DNA from: JAAYJS01 sp964346185
GTDB taxonomy: Bacteria > Bacillota > Clostridia > Eubacteriales > Eubacteriaceae
NCBI GenBank assembly: GCA_964346185.1
Contig: CAYFTR010000008.1
Location: forward strand, 1 to 54,087
Direction: 5' to 3'
DNA length: 54,087 nt
Under the pieces are notes generated by a model. The model searched no databases, was not told where the DNA came from, and saw only the letters and a program-made list of their open reading frames with translations. Numbering within the stretch: position 1 is the first letter of the stretch; the number at the start of each line of letters is the position of its first letter. The position numbers and the translations under genes were made by a program. Below, one piece after another: positions 1 through 7,068 of this stretch.

Positions 1-59
1 TGCATTGGTGCTATAGATATTCCTAATACAGAAAGCAAAACGGCATAGCCTATATATAA

Positions 60-413
60 ACCGACTATGCCAATTTTTTTAGAATTATAAATCCCTATGG
101 TAAAGCACTTTTTGCGGATATCGTTTTTTTTATCATCGGTGCTGTCAGCGAAGAATTGGTGTTTCGTCAAATATTCTTTTATTTGGGTATCGGTGTTTTT
201 AAGCTTCCCGGCATTGTAGTGCTTATAAGCTCCGCCGTCATCTACGGGCTGAACCATATTTTCTTCAGTCGAACCGCTGTATTCCAAAAAACGGTTTCCG
301 GTCTGGTCTATGCAACGGCCTTTTATTGGAGCGGAAGCATTACCGTCCCCGTTTTAATTCACCTGTTTGAAAATATCATCATGTATATTGCAGCCAACCG
401 AAAGAAGAGGTAA
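60..413 (+). pseudogene. CPBP-family (SagE-like) intramembrane protease, 5'-truncated
   Basis: The open frame runs from just after a stop at 57-59 to TAA at 411 and encodes only the C-terminal catalytic half of a CPBP (Abi/CAAX-like) membrane protease. The three family motifs are visible: EELVFR (EExxxR), YGLNH (F/YxxxH) and HLFEN (HxxxN). No ATG with a ribosome binding site exists in the frame; the first usable start is TTG at 156, which would cut off the catalytic glutamates. Other plus frames upstream are closed by stops, so the N-terminal half is missing and this is probably a remnant. It lies immediately before a second CPBP gene and three SagA-like peptides, so a role as leader peptidase or immunity protein, as for SagE, is inferred from context. 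Confidence 0.6.
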
Positions 414-417
414 ACAA

Positions 418-1173
418 ATGACAACACTCCTACCAACGCTTATCTTATTCACTTTGATGGCTCTATTAACCGGACGCATTATACTTTCGAGCGTCAATAC
501 GAAATACTTTCGTAACCTGTGCTTTTACGTGATGAGTCAAACAAACGAAGACCACACAACGGTGGAATCCAAACTGTTGGGCAGCTTTTATGTGGGCAGT
601 TTTTTGATCAGCATGTTGGTTGCTTCCCTTGTTTTTAATTTTAATTTATTGCCTTATTTTACAATTGAAATGAAGTATCTCCCCTATATTTTTATCGGTA
701 TTTTGGCGGAGTTATCCCTATCGGGTTTTTTAATTGCCATTGCTTATTTTTTTGCACCTAAAGTACAGTGGAACGCCGAAATCGGCAGTATTCCATGGAT
801 CGATTCCATTAAAAACGTCGCGGACGGCAAGGGCTTTTTAATTCCGTTAATTGGAGCTTTCTTTGAAGAAACCTTATTTAGAGGCTATATCTACATTATT
901 TTAAGAACCCGTTTTTCGGAATTAAATTTTATAATACCGATGTTGATTTCCGCCGGATTATTCGGTTTTCAACAGGCTCTTAATACGACATCACGGTTGC
1001 AGGGGATCAGTTTAGTTTTAGGCGGTTTGGCCGTAGACTCCGTCGGCTGTCTATTAATCGAGTATACCGGCAGTTTTTTACCGGCTTTAATTGCCCATGA
1101 GTTTTTTGTTGTCTTTTATTTTAGCCAATTAAACGAATCTCAAATAAAACATACGGGAAAAAGCATTTACTGA
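418..1173 (+). CDS. CPBP-family (SagE-like) membrane protein with degenerate motif 2
   Basis: A 251-residue multi-pass membrane protein. The start ATG 418 follows an AGAAGAGG ribosome binding site; the frame is open further upstream, but that overlaps the previous gene. Motif 1 is intact (FFEETLFRG, about residues 150-158). Motif 2, normally FxxxH, reads FGFQQ, so the expected histidine is glutamine. Motif 3 has the histidine (LIAHEF) but not the usual asparagine. CPBP proteases next to ribosomally made peptides remove leaders or give self-immunity (SagE in the streptolysin S locus). Loss of a metal ligand suggests an immunity or scaffold role rather than proteolysis, which is inference. The first peptide gene begins 20 bases downstream, suggesting co-transcription. 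Confidence 0.8.
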   Translation: MTTLLPTLILFTLMALLTGRIILSSVNTKYFRNLCFYVMSQTNEDHTTVESKLLGSFYVGSFLISMLVASLVFNFNLLPYFTIEMKYLPYIFIGILAELSLSGFLIAIAYFFAPKVQWNAEIGSIPWIDSIKNVADGKGFLIPLIGAFFEETLFRGYIYIILRTRFSELNFIIPMLISAGLFGFQQALNTTSRLQGISLVLGGLAVDSVGCLLIEYTGSFLPALIAHEFFVVFYFSQLNESQIKHTGKSIY

Positions 1174-1193
1174 TTTGAAAGGAGGTGAAAAAA

Positions 1194-1307
1194 ATGTTAA
1201 AGTTCGACGCTAAAATCGAAACGACCTGCGCCGCTCAAAACTCTGTTGTTTTGACTCCGGGATCCAGCTGCTGCTCCGGTTGTACTTCTACTTCCACCAC
1301 TTGGTAA
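1194..1307 (+). CDS. SagA-like azole-peptide (LAP/TOMM) precursor 1
   Basis: A 37-residue peptide with an excellent ribosome binding site (GGAGGTG at 1181). The leader starts MLKFDAKIETT, matching the streptolysin S precursor SagA (MLKFTSNILATS) in the MLKF start and in the F-x-x-x-branched motif (F-D-A-K-I) that is recognised by the SagCD cyclodehydratase. It continues to VVLTPG, comparable to the VAPG region where SagA is cleaved. The core after PG is SSCCSGCTSTSTTW: 12 of 14 residues are Cys, Ser or Thr, so heterocyclisable. It is one of three tandem paralogues directly behind CPBP genes. Lanthipeptide-type modification of the same Ser/Thr/Cys core cannot be excluded from the peptide alone, but the leader match favours a SagA-like product. 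Confidence 0.85.
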   Translation: MLKFDAKIETTCAAQNSVVLTPGSSCCSGCTSTSTTW

Positions 1308-1341
1308 AAAACAGCCGGTAAAATCGCTGTTTACTGCACCC

Positions 1342-1371
1342 GGAGGGGTCACTTACAGAAGTGATTCCTCC
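1342..1371 (+). other. Stem-loop between precursors 1 and 2
   Basis: Arms 1342-1354 and 1359-1371 pair along 13 positions (two G-U pairs) around the loop ACAG. No T-run follows, so this looks like an RNA-processing or stability hairpin rather than a full terminator. It lies in the leader of the second peptide gene, 32 bases before its ATG. Confidence 0.6.
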
Positions 1372-1402
1372 ACGTTAAAAACACTGTAAAGGAGACAAAA
1401 AC

Positions 1403-1513
1403 ATGTTAAAGTTTGACGCTAAAGTCGGCGCAACCTGTGCAGCTCAAAGCTCCGTCATTTTGACACCGGGTTCCTGCTGCTCCTCCGGTTGTACTTGTAC
1501 TTCCACTACTTGA
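1403..1513 (+). CDS. SagA-like azole-peptide precursor 2
   Basis: A 36-residue paralogue of the preceding peptide. AAGGAGAC at 1388 is the ribosome binding site. The leader is MLKFDAKVGATCAAQSSVILTPG and so keeps the F-x-x-x-branched motif (F-D-A-K-V) and the PG junction. The core SCCSSGCTCTSTT has 12 Cys/Ser/Thr in 13 residues and one more cysteine than copy 1; it ends at TGA before the Trp found in copies 1 and 3. The conserved leader with a shuffled core fits diversification of a modified peptide toxin. No product can be assigned without the modifying enzymes, which are not in the window. Confidence 0.85.
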   Translation: MLKFDAKVGATCAAQSSVILTPGSCCSSGCTCTSTT

Positions 1514-1544
1514 TAAAAAAAGGTATTCACTGCTGTTAACAGCA

Positions 1545-1580
1545 ACGGGCGGGGTAACCGCTATCGGTTGTCCCGCCCGT
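1545..1580 (+). other. Strong GC-rich stem-loop between precursors 2 and 3
   Basis: Arms 1545-1560 and 1565-1580 (ACGGGCGGGGTAACCG against CGGTTGTCCCGCCCGT) form a 16-bp stem with two G-U pairs and a four-base loop. This is far more GC-rich than its surroundings. No T-run follows, so it may set mRNA stability or partial termination between the peptide genes. Confidence 0.7.
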
Positions 1581-1607
1581 AGATAAACCATACACAGGAG
1601 ACGAAAC

Positions 1608-1721
1608 ATGTTAAAATTTGATGCTAAAATCGGTACAACCTGTTCTGCTCAAAACGCGGTTGTTTTAACGCCGGGTGCCAGCACTTGCTCCGGTTGTACG
1701 TCCACATCTACGACTTGGTAA
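1608..1721 (+). CDS. SagA-like azole-peptide precursor 3
   Basis: A 37-residue paralogue with ribosome binding site CAGGAG at 1595. The leader MLKFDAKIGTTCSAQN again has F-D-A-K-I and the VVLTPG junction. The core ASTCSGCTSTSTTW holds 11 Cys/Ser/Thr in 14 residues, with two cysteines against three in copy 1; the tail GCTSTSTTW is identical to copy 1. It is followed by a long perfect hairpin that closes the transcript. Conservation of leader and tail with drift in the first half of the core suggests that all three are substrates of one modifying complex located outside the window. Confidence 0.85.
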   Translation: MLKFDAKIGTTCSAQNAVVLTPGASTCSGCTSTSTTW

Positions 1722-1743
1722 AACAACAAAATATAAGTATTGC

Positions 1744-1791
1744 TTAAATAAACAAAGGGACGGCTGAAATACCGTCCCTTTGTTTATTTAA
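1744..1791 (+). terminator. Terminator of the peptide operon
   Basis: A perfect 20-bp stem (1744-1763 with 1772-1791) around an 8-base loop. The A/T-rich outer third supplies the U-run in both directions, so it could also stop transcription arriving from the minus-strand HAD operon. Confidence 0.85.
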
Positions 1792-1800
1792 GAAGATGAA

Positions 1801-1852
1801 ATGCAAGTAGTTGTTCGACGCTAAAAATTGATTTCTACTTCCACTTCTTTTG
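1801..1852 (+). pseudogene. Decayed remnant of a fourth SagA-like precursor
   Basis: The bases at 1813-1826 (GTTCGACGCTAAAA) repeat the leader codons F-D-A-K of precursor 1, and 1833-1844 (TTCTACTTCCAC) repeat its S-T-S-T core codons. The intervening part is deleted and the frame hits stops, so no peptide is made. It lies beyond the operon terminator. Confidence 0.6.
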
Positions 1853-1965
1853 TTAACATATATATCATCTGTATTTTACAATTACATTATATATCCGTCC
1901 TTTGTTTTCGTCAAGTACAGAGTGTTCTTTACCGTCGGTTTCTTTTATCTTTAACGGTATTTCTG

Positions 1966-2760
1966 TTATAAATACAAACTCATTTCTTTTAAGGATTCAA
2001 AGACAACATCGGGTTTAATCTCGCTGTCCGCAACGGTTTGAAGGTCGGCTTCCCCGGTGAGGACCAAGAACCCTTTTGCACCGTTGTTAACCCCGGTGGC
2101 AACATCGGTATATATGCGGTCGCCGACAAAGGCCATTTGCTCCGGCGGATAACCCGTCATGGCGGACACCATCTCTACAGTTTCTTTGTAGGGTTTACCC
2201 AAATACCTCGGTGCGACTCCCGTAGAAGCGGTAATCGCCGCACAAATGGCTCCGCAATCCGGCATAAAACCACCATGAATAGGACAGTTAATGTCCTTAT
2301 GGGTGGCAATAAAAGGTATACCGCTACGCACATATCGACAAATTTTATCCAACCGATCGTAGGTCAATCGAGTATCGAAGCTCTGTACCGCAACATCGGG
2401 GTCTTCTTCTACTAAATGAATGCCGTTGTCTTTAAAACTTTCCACCAACAAAGGCGTACCGTTTAAATAGACCTTTTGACCGGGATAATAATCCTTTAAA
2501 TATTGAATGGTCACATCACCGGCGGTAATTATTTTAGAAACCGGAACCTCCAAACCCATTTTAAATAATTTTTCCTGATAATAGCTCGGAGTTCTGGAGG
2601 CATTGTTGGTAAGAAATACATAATCATCGCCGTTTTCTTCCAATCTTTTAATAAAGTCCAGCGATCCGGGAATTAAATGATCCCCAAGATAAATGGTGCC
2701 GTCCATATCCAATACAAATAAGGAAACACCTTCAAAGGCTTTCTCTTTGGTTATGCTCAT
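1966..2760 (-). CDS. HAD-IIA (NagD-like) sugar-phosphate/glycerol-phosphate phosphatase
   Basis: A 264-residue HAD-superfamily phosphatase of the NagD/AraL subgroup. The nucleophile motif DMDGTIYLG is at residues 18-26, motif II lies in LTNNAS, and the C-terminal acidic motif is GDRIYTDVATG, with the C2 cap between. Substrates of this subgroup include sugar phosphates, glycerol phosphates, 4-nitrophenyl phosphate and nucleoside monophosphates. Its ATG overlaps the stop of the glycerol-1-phosphate dehydrogenase by 4 bases, so the two are translationally coupled. Dephosphorylation of glycerol-1-phosphate to glycerol is a reasonable inference but not proven. Confidence 0.85.
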   Translation of the reverse strand: MSITKEKAFEGVSLFVLDMDGTIYLGDHLIPGSLDFIKRLEENGDDYVFLTNNASRTPSYYQEKLFKMGLEVPVSKIITAGDVTIQYLKDYYPGQKVYLNGTPLLVESFKDNGIHLVEEDPDVAVQSFDTRLTYDRLDKICRYVRSGIPFIATHKDINCPIHGGFMPDCGAICAAITASTGVAPRYLGKPYKETVEMVSAMTGYPPEQMAFVGDRIYTDVATGVNNGAKGFLVLTGEADLQTVADSEIKPDVVFESLKEMSLYL

Positions 2761-3944
2761 TTCCGACCTCCGTAGATACGTTCCGTAATTTTTTCCGCAA
2801 TATCCTTCAGACGTCCCTTTTCTTTTGCAAAACGCAAAATGGAGTAACGCGGGCGGACTTGGTACCCTTCCATTAAACTTCTGTAAAACAAATCTTTATC
2901 AACCCCGATATCCTTGGGAGAAACGGGACATCCGGCTCGCCTTAAAAGGTCTTCCACTTGCAAACGGGAAGGTGCCGCTTGTGCCGTTGTTTTGGGAATA
3001 CAATCGGATAATTCTTCAAAAAACTCCGCAATGACGGGAGTCGCCACGCCGACTTTTATGCCGTGCAGTTCGGGATAACGCCCCTTGGCGATAAAATCCA
3101 TTTCCCAGTAATGGGACAACATATGTTCGGAGCCGGAAGCCGGACGGGATACACCCACCAACCCCATGGCAACACCGGTTAAAGTGAGGGCTTCAATGAG
3201 ATACAAAACGGCTTCTTCATCTCCCTTTGCCAAATCGTCTGTTTTGGAAAAGCATTTTTCCAGGGCTCGGTTTACCAGGGTGACACAGGTATCGCAACGG
3301 TATTCGTCAATGGTGTGTACGGCTAAATCCCAATCGGCAAGGGCGGTCAGTTTTCCGACCACATCGCCAAATCCCGCATGAATTAAGTGCGAGGGGGCTT
3401 TTTTCATAATGTCGGTATCCCCCACCACGCCGTAAGCAAGACACGCCGGATAAGATATTTTTTTACCGTCACAAATTAAGGGGGCACCGTCGGCAACGTA
3501 GCCGTCCATGGAAGGAGCGGTACAAACAACAATATAGGGTACTTTTGTTCGGGATGAAACAAATTTAACCAGATCGTTAAGCGTTCCGGAGCCGACGGCA
3601 ACCATTAAGGTGATGTTTAACTCCAGTTCTTGCAACACACGCCCTACGACACTTTCGTCGGGAATTAAAATATCCGTCCCTTTGTCGAAAACCAATAATT
3701 TAACTTGAAACCCCGACGTTTCCATAAGCTTCAGGGCTTGTTCCCCTGCCGCTTTATAAGTGTTGTTGTCGCAGACCATTAAAACTTTACCGTCGATAAA
3801 AGGCTTAGCCATGCTCGCCAATTCATTTAATGTACCCTTGCCGATTGCCATATCGTGAATGGAAAAAAAGTGGTTGCGACCGCAGGTACAGTCGAATTTT
3901 GTTTGTGCCATCTCGTTAATCTGTAAATTAAGAATTTCGTTCAT
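2757..3944 (-). CDS. sn-Glycerol-1-phosphate dehydrogenase (AraM/EgsA family)
   Basis: A 395-residue iron-type dehydrogenase-fold enzyme. NAD-binding motif GSGTLNDL (about residues 117-124), the PSMDGY block, and metal-ligand regions HAGFGDVVGKL and GSEHMLSHYWE identify the AraM/glycerol-1-phosphate dehydrogenase family, which reduces dihydroxyacetone phosphate to G1P. In Bacillus the product feeds archaeal-type ether lipids through PcrB, which is not seen here. Instead the enzyme is sandwiched between a SorC regulator (17-base overlap upstream) and a HAD phosphatase (4-base overlap downstream), suggesting a small sugar- or polyol-responsive pathway. Confidence 0.85.
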   Translation of the reverse strand: MNEILNLQINEMAQTKFDCTCGRNHFFSIHDMAIGKGTLNELASMAKPFIDGKVLMVCDNNTYKAAGEQALKLMETSGFQVKLLVFDKGTDILIPDESVVGRVLQELELNITLMVAVGSGTLNDLVKFVSSRTKVPYIVVCTAPSMDGYVADGAPLICDGKKISYPACLAYGVVGDTDIMKKAPSHLIHAGFGDVVGKLTALADWDLAVHTIDEYRCDTCVTLVNRALEKCFSKTDDLAKGDEEAVLYLIEALTLTGVAMGLVGVSRPASGSEHMLSHYWEMDFIAKGRYPELHGIKVGVATPVIAEFFEELSDCIPKTTAQAAPSRLQVEDLLRRAGCPVSPKDIGVDKDLFYRSLMEGYQVRPRYSILRFAKEKGRLKDIAEKITERIYGGRK

Positions 3945-4899
3945 TGTATCTTCCCTTTTCTACTAATTTTTTTGCACAAGCTTCGTCGGTAATCAGTGTA
4001 TTGATGTAACCGCCGTGTACAGCACCTATAATTGCGTCGCATTTTTCGACGCCGCAGGCAACTCCCACCGTATGTGGAATTGTACGTAATTTTTTAATTT
4101 CAATACCGACAACATTATTGTCCGATGCAAAGGGGGCTGTATTGCCGTATTCATCGAAAAACTGCATACAAATATCCCCTGCAACGTGTTTGTCCTGCAT
4201 GTTTTTCATTTCTTTACTATTGTAAAAACCGGTTGCCATAATGGCCGATTGATCGTTGGGGACACCGATGCCCACCACGGCAATCCGCATACGGCCAATC
4301 ATTCCGAATATACCGGCAATGGTTTCTTCTTTTAACAGCCGTTCCTTTAAAGCTTTTTCGGACACCCGTGCCGGTGCATAAATCAACATAAAGGATCCTT
4401 CGGTTTTTTTAGCAAATTCCTCCACCAAATAATTGGAGTGCAGCTCCCGTTTCAGATAACCCATCCCGCCGATTAAGGGGACAAAACTTAGATTTTTCGC
4501 CTTATCGGCTTGCAAGTAGTCGGGAATACACCTCAGGGTGCTGCCCATCGATATTCCGACAATATCCTTATCCCTGAAAATTGTCATTAAATACCGGGCT
4601 GCCGCCTCTCCGATTCGTTTTTTTTGTGCTTCGATATCCTCCAATGTGTCGACAATCAAAACTTCGTTTAGACCGAACAATCGTTTAACGCGACGTTCCA
4701 GGGGGATATGACAAATCCCTTCCATTTGTTTGATATTGATTTCCACAACACCTGTTGCTTTGGCGTTTTTGAGCAATCGGGCAACCGTCGGTCGGGATAT
4801 ACCCAAGGTTTGGGCGATTTTTTTTTGATGAAGATCCTGATAATAATACATCTCGCAGACCTTTACCATTAAACGTTCATCATCAACTACTTTTTTCAA
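3928..4899 (-). CDS. SorC-family sugar-binding transcriptional regulator
   Basis: A 323-residue regulator. An N-terminal helix-turn-helix (YYYQDLHQKKIAQTLGISRP, then TVARLLKNA) is followed by a SorC/DeoR-like effector domain that binds phosphorylated sugars (GISMGSTL, PLIGGMG, GVGVPN-like segments). It begins with TTG at 4899 behind AGGA; no ATG offers a better site. It is the promoter-proximal gene of the SorC-G1P dehydrogenase-HAD operon and presumably controls it. An inverted pair CGACTACA (4961) / TGTAGTCG (5018) upstream could be its operator. Confidence 0.85.
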   Translation of the reverse strand: MKKVVDDERLMVKVCEMYYYQDLHQKKIAQTLGISRPTVARLLKNAKATGVVEINIKQMEGICHIPLERRVKRLFGLNEVLIVDTLEDIEAQKKRIGEAAARYLMTIFRDKDIVGISMGSTLRCIPDYLQADKAKNLSFVPLIGGMGYLKRELHSNYLVEEFAKKTEGSFMLIYAPARVSEKALKERLLKEETIAGIFGMIGRMRIAVVGIGVPNDQSAIMATGFYNSKEMKNMQDKHVAGDICMQFFDEYGNTAPFASDNNVVGIEIKKLRTIPHTVGVACGVEKCDAIIGAVHGGYINTLITDEACAKKLVEKGRYNERNS

Positions 4900-4960
4900 G
4901 CGATTCCTGTTTGACTCCTTTTCGTGTTGTCTTCATTATAAAACATTCTTCAACAAAAAC

Positions 4961-5025
4961 CGACTACAAATCGCCTTTATCTTTTATATTTTAAATTAAG
5001 AATATATATTTCAATTCTGTAGTCG
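4961..5025 (-). promoter_or_regulatory. Candidate SorC operator pair
   Basis: An 8-base inverted repeat, CGACTACA at 4961-4968 and TGTAGTCG at 5018-5025, lies in the promoter region of the SorC operon, with a TATAAT on the minus strand at 4935-4940. Two spaced half-sites would suit a tetrameric SorC-type regulator. This is inference from position only. Confidence 0.35.
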
Positions 5026-5108
5026 TTTACTTTCCGTATTTTATTTAATGATTTTTACATATGATAAAATATTCTCTCTTTAATCAAGGCTAAAGTACTT
5101 GCACCGCA

Positions 5109-5154
5109 CATCAAAGCCCCCGAATATAATTTTTTATATACGGGGGCTTTGATG
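5109..5154 (-). terminator. Terminator of the lipid-kinase/Hsp33 operon
   Basis: A 14-bp perfect stem (5109-5122 with 5141-5154, core AAAGCCCCCG / CGGGGGCTTT) with an A/T-only loop, 19 bases after the end of the last minus-strand gene. Confidence 0.8.
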
Positions 5155-5172
5155 TATCAGCTCTGCTTCGTT

Positions 5173-5892
5173 TTATTGTTTTGTGGTGTTGCCTTGAATT
5201 TCTTTTTCATAATAGACGATGATGTCCTTCGAGTAATCCGGATACGTTTTTTTAAAGTCCGACAGCACTTGTTGTGCACCTGCTCGTTTTTTTAATAAAA
5301 TACTGATTAAAACCAAATCCAATTTAAATAAGGGTGCAAGGTTTTTATACCGCCCCGCACGATGGATATAATTTTTATAGCGGTTAAAATAATTCAAGGC
5401 TTCTTTATTACTTTGTTGCAAATACAAATTATTAAATTGTCGATGGATTGCCAAGAGTTTAATCTCTTCCAAGGGTTTATCCAAGGCTAAAATTTCTCGG
5501 CAATGGTGTGCCGATTGGTCATAGGCTTTATCTAAGGCATAAAAATTGCTGAGTAAATGACGAATCATTGCGTCTTTGTATTGTGCCTGTACCCGAGCGG
5601 TTCCTATCGTACTTTCCAATTCTTTAATAATCTCCGGTAGTGCCGCCTTATTTTCGGCACATTTCCAATATTTTTTTAAAGTGTTGTTAAAACGTAAAGC
5701 GGATAAAATATAGTAGCCGCCGATCAGGGCAATTGCAATCAACGTGGCAGACAGCAACCTCGAAATAAATTGAAACGGTTGAAAACCGGTTGTCACCGAG
5801 TAAAGTGCCACCGCTACCCATAAAGCCGCTAACAACCCTATCACCCCTATTTTTAATTGTTTTTCTTTTTTCTTATAGTTGATTTCGTTCAA
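5173..5892 (-). CDS. Two-TM membrane protein with TPR-like cytosolic domain
   Basis: A 239-residue protein I cannot name. Two hydrophobic segments (about residues 16-33 and 46-66) are followed by a soluble helical region rich in paired helices (YALDKAYDQSAHHCREILALD, then LYLQQSNKEALNYFNRY) resembling tetratricopeptide repeats. The N-terminus is short and basic, so the large domain is probably cytosolic. It is the last gene of the minus operon with lipid kinase, Hsp33 and acylphosphatase, and its start overlaps the acylphosphatase stop by 4 bases. Function unknown. Confidence 0.75.
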   Translation of the reverse strand: MNEINYKKKEKQLKIGVIGLLAALWVAVALYSVTTGFQPFQFISRLLSATLIAIALIGGYYILSALRFNNTLKKYWKCAENKAALPEIIKELESTIGTARVQAQYKDAMIRHLLSNFYALDKAYDQSAHHCREILALDKPLEEIKLLAIHRQFNNLYLQQSNKEALNYFNRYKNYIHRAGRYKNLAPLFKLDLVLISILLKKRAGAQQVLSDFKKTYPDYSKDIIVYYEKEIQGNTTKQ

Positions 5893-6167
5893 AAACGCAC
5901 CGTAAAATCTTTCTCATCGCTGACAGGGGGTAGCGACCGACAAATGCAATCGTCAATACGAATAAAGGTTTGGCCGTCCTTTAAAGTGCCGATGATTTTG
6001 TTTAGAGCACCCGCGGAGCCCTGCAGCTCCATTTCGACGGATCCGTCTCTGCAATTTCGTACCCAACCGGTGACGCCCAAAGGGTTTGCCAAGTGTTGTA
6101 CCGTCCATCGAAATCCGACATTTTGAACGCGGCCGATGACTTTAAAATAGCGGCGTTCTATATTCAT
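5889..6167 (-). CDS. acyP: Acylphosphatase
   Basis: A 92-residue protein of normal family length that hydrolyses acyl phosphates such as carbamoyl and acetyl phosphate. The signature GRVQNVGFR gives the phosphate-binding Arg20, and GWVRN gives the catalytic Asn38. It overlaps hslO upstream and the membrane-protein gene downstream by 4 bases each, showing tight coupling within a four-gene operon. Confidence 0.93.
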   Translation of the reverse strand: MNIERRYFKVIGRVQNVGFRWTVQHLANPLGVTGWVRNCRDGSVEMELQGSAGALNKIIGTLKDGQTFIRIDDCICRSLPPVSDEKDFTVRF

Positions 6168-7057
6168 TTTTTATTACGCTGATCCGTTGCGGCGTTGAGT
6201 AATTCGGTAATTTCCTTCGGAGTAAAGGTATAGGTTTTGTTACAAAAATCGCACTTAACTTCAACATTTTCCCCTTCATCTCTTAATTCCGTCAGATCTT
6301 TTTTCCCGATAGCTAAAAGTGCTTGAGTCACTTTTAGATGATTGCAATCGCAAACGTAGTTGAGGGGTTGTTCTCCTGTAAATTGAGGATCAAATTCTTT
6401 AAACAAGTGTAAAATAAGCCCTTTGGCGTCATTGCCCCCGGCAATGATATCTGTCACCGAGTCGCTTTTTGCCAATAATTGCTCTAGACGATCCACTAAA
6501 TGTTCGTCGGCAAAGGGCATCAATTGTAGTATAAATCCTCCCGCCAACGCCACCGTTTCGTCATCGGCAACCTTTACGCCTAAAGCAACCGATGTGGGTA
6601 TTTGTTCCGACATTGCGTAGTAATAGGTTAAGTCCTCTGCGATTTCTCCGGAAATTATGGGAGACGTACCGATATACGGTTCTTTAAGACCGATATCTTT
6701 AATCACTCGTAATTGTCCGTCTCCGATTAAATTGCCGATTTTATCTGGCGCGTCGGCAATCGCGTTTGGGTTGGCGGCAAAGCCTTTAATTGCCACTTTC
6801 GAATTGGCGGTAACCGTCATCGTATTGATCGGACCGTCGCCTTTTATTTGAAGGGTAATCACTTCGTCGTCGTTTTTCATCATGCCGGCCATCAGGGCGG
6901 TACCGGTCAACAATCGCCCCAGCGCAACGGTTGCCCCTTCGGATAAACCGTGGGTGATTCGGGCGTCTTCACATACCTGTGTTGCGATACATGCGTAAAT
7001 ACGTATTTGTCCTTCCGCAGCCGTTGCGGATATAATTTTGTCCTTAATTTTTGTCAT
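6164..7057 (-). CDS. hslO: Redox-regulated chaperone Hsp33
   Basis: A cytosolic holdase that is activated by oxidative unfolding. The C-terminal zinc centre is complete: CDC (C-x-C) and CDFC (C-x-x-C), about 30 residues apart. The best start is the ATG at 7057 behind AAAGGA, giving 297 residues; a TTG two codons earlier (7063) is possible but poorly placed. It lies 11 bases after the lipid kinase and overlaps acyP. Confidence 0.95.
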   Translation of the reverse strand: MTKIKDKIISATAAEGQIRIYACIATQVCEDARITHGLSEGATVALGRLLTGTALMAGMMKNDDEVITLQIKGDGPINTMTVTANSKVAIKGFAANPNAIADAPDKIGNLIGDGQLRVIKDIGLKEPYIGTSPIISGEIAEDLTYYYAMSEQIPTSVALGVKVADDETVALAGGFILQLMPFADEHLVDRLEQLLAKSDSVTDIIAGGNDAKGLILHLFKEFDPQFTGEQPLNYVCDCNHLKVTQALLAIGKKDLTELRDEGENVEVKCDFCNKTYTFTPKEITELLNAATDQRNKK

Positions 7058-7068
7058 ATCCAATCCTT

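Noticed and set aside
1406..1609. 67-codon minus-strand frame across precursors 2 and 3
   Set aside because: It is the antisense of the peptide genes and has no ribosome binding site; the plus-strand peptides explain the sequence.
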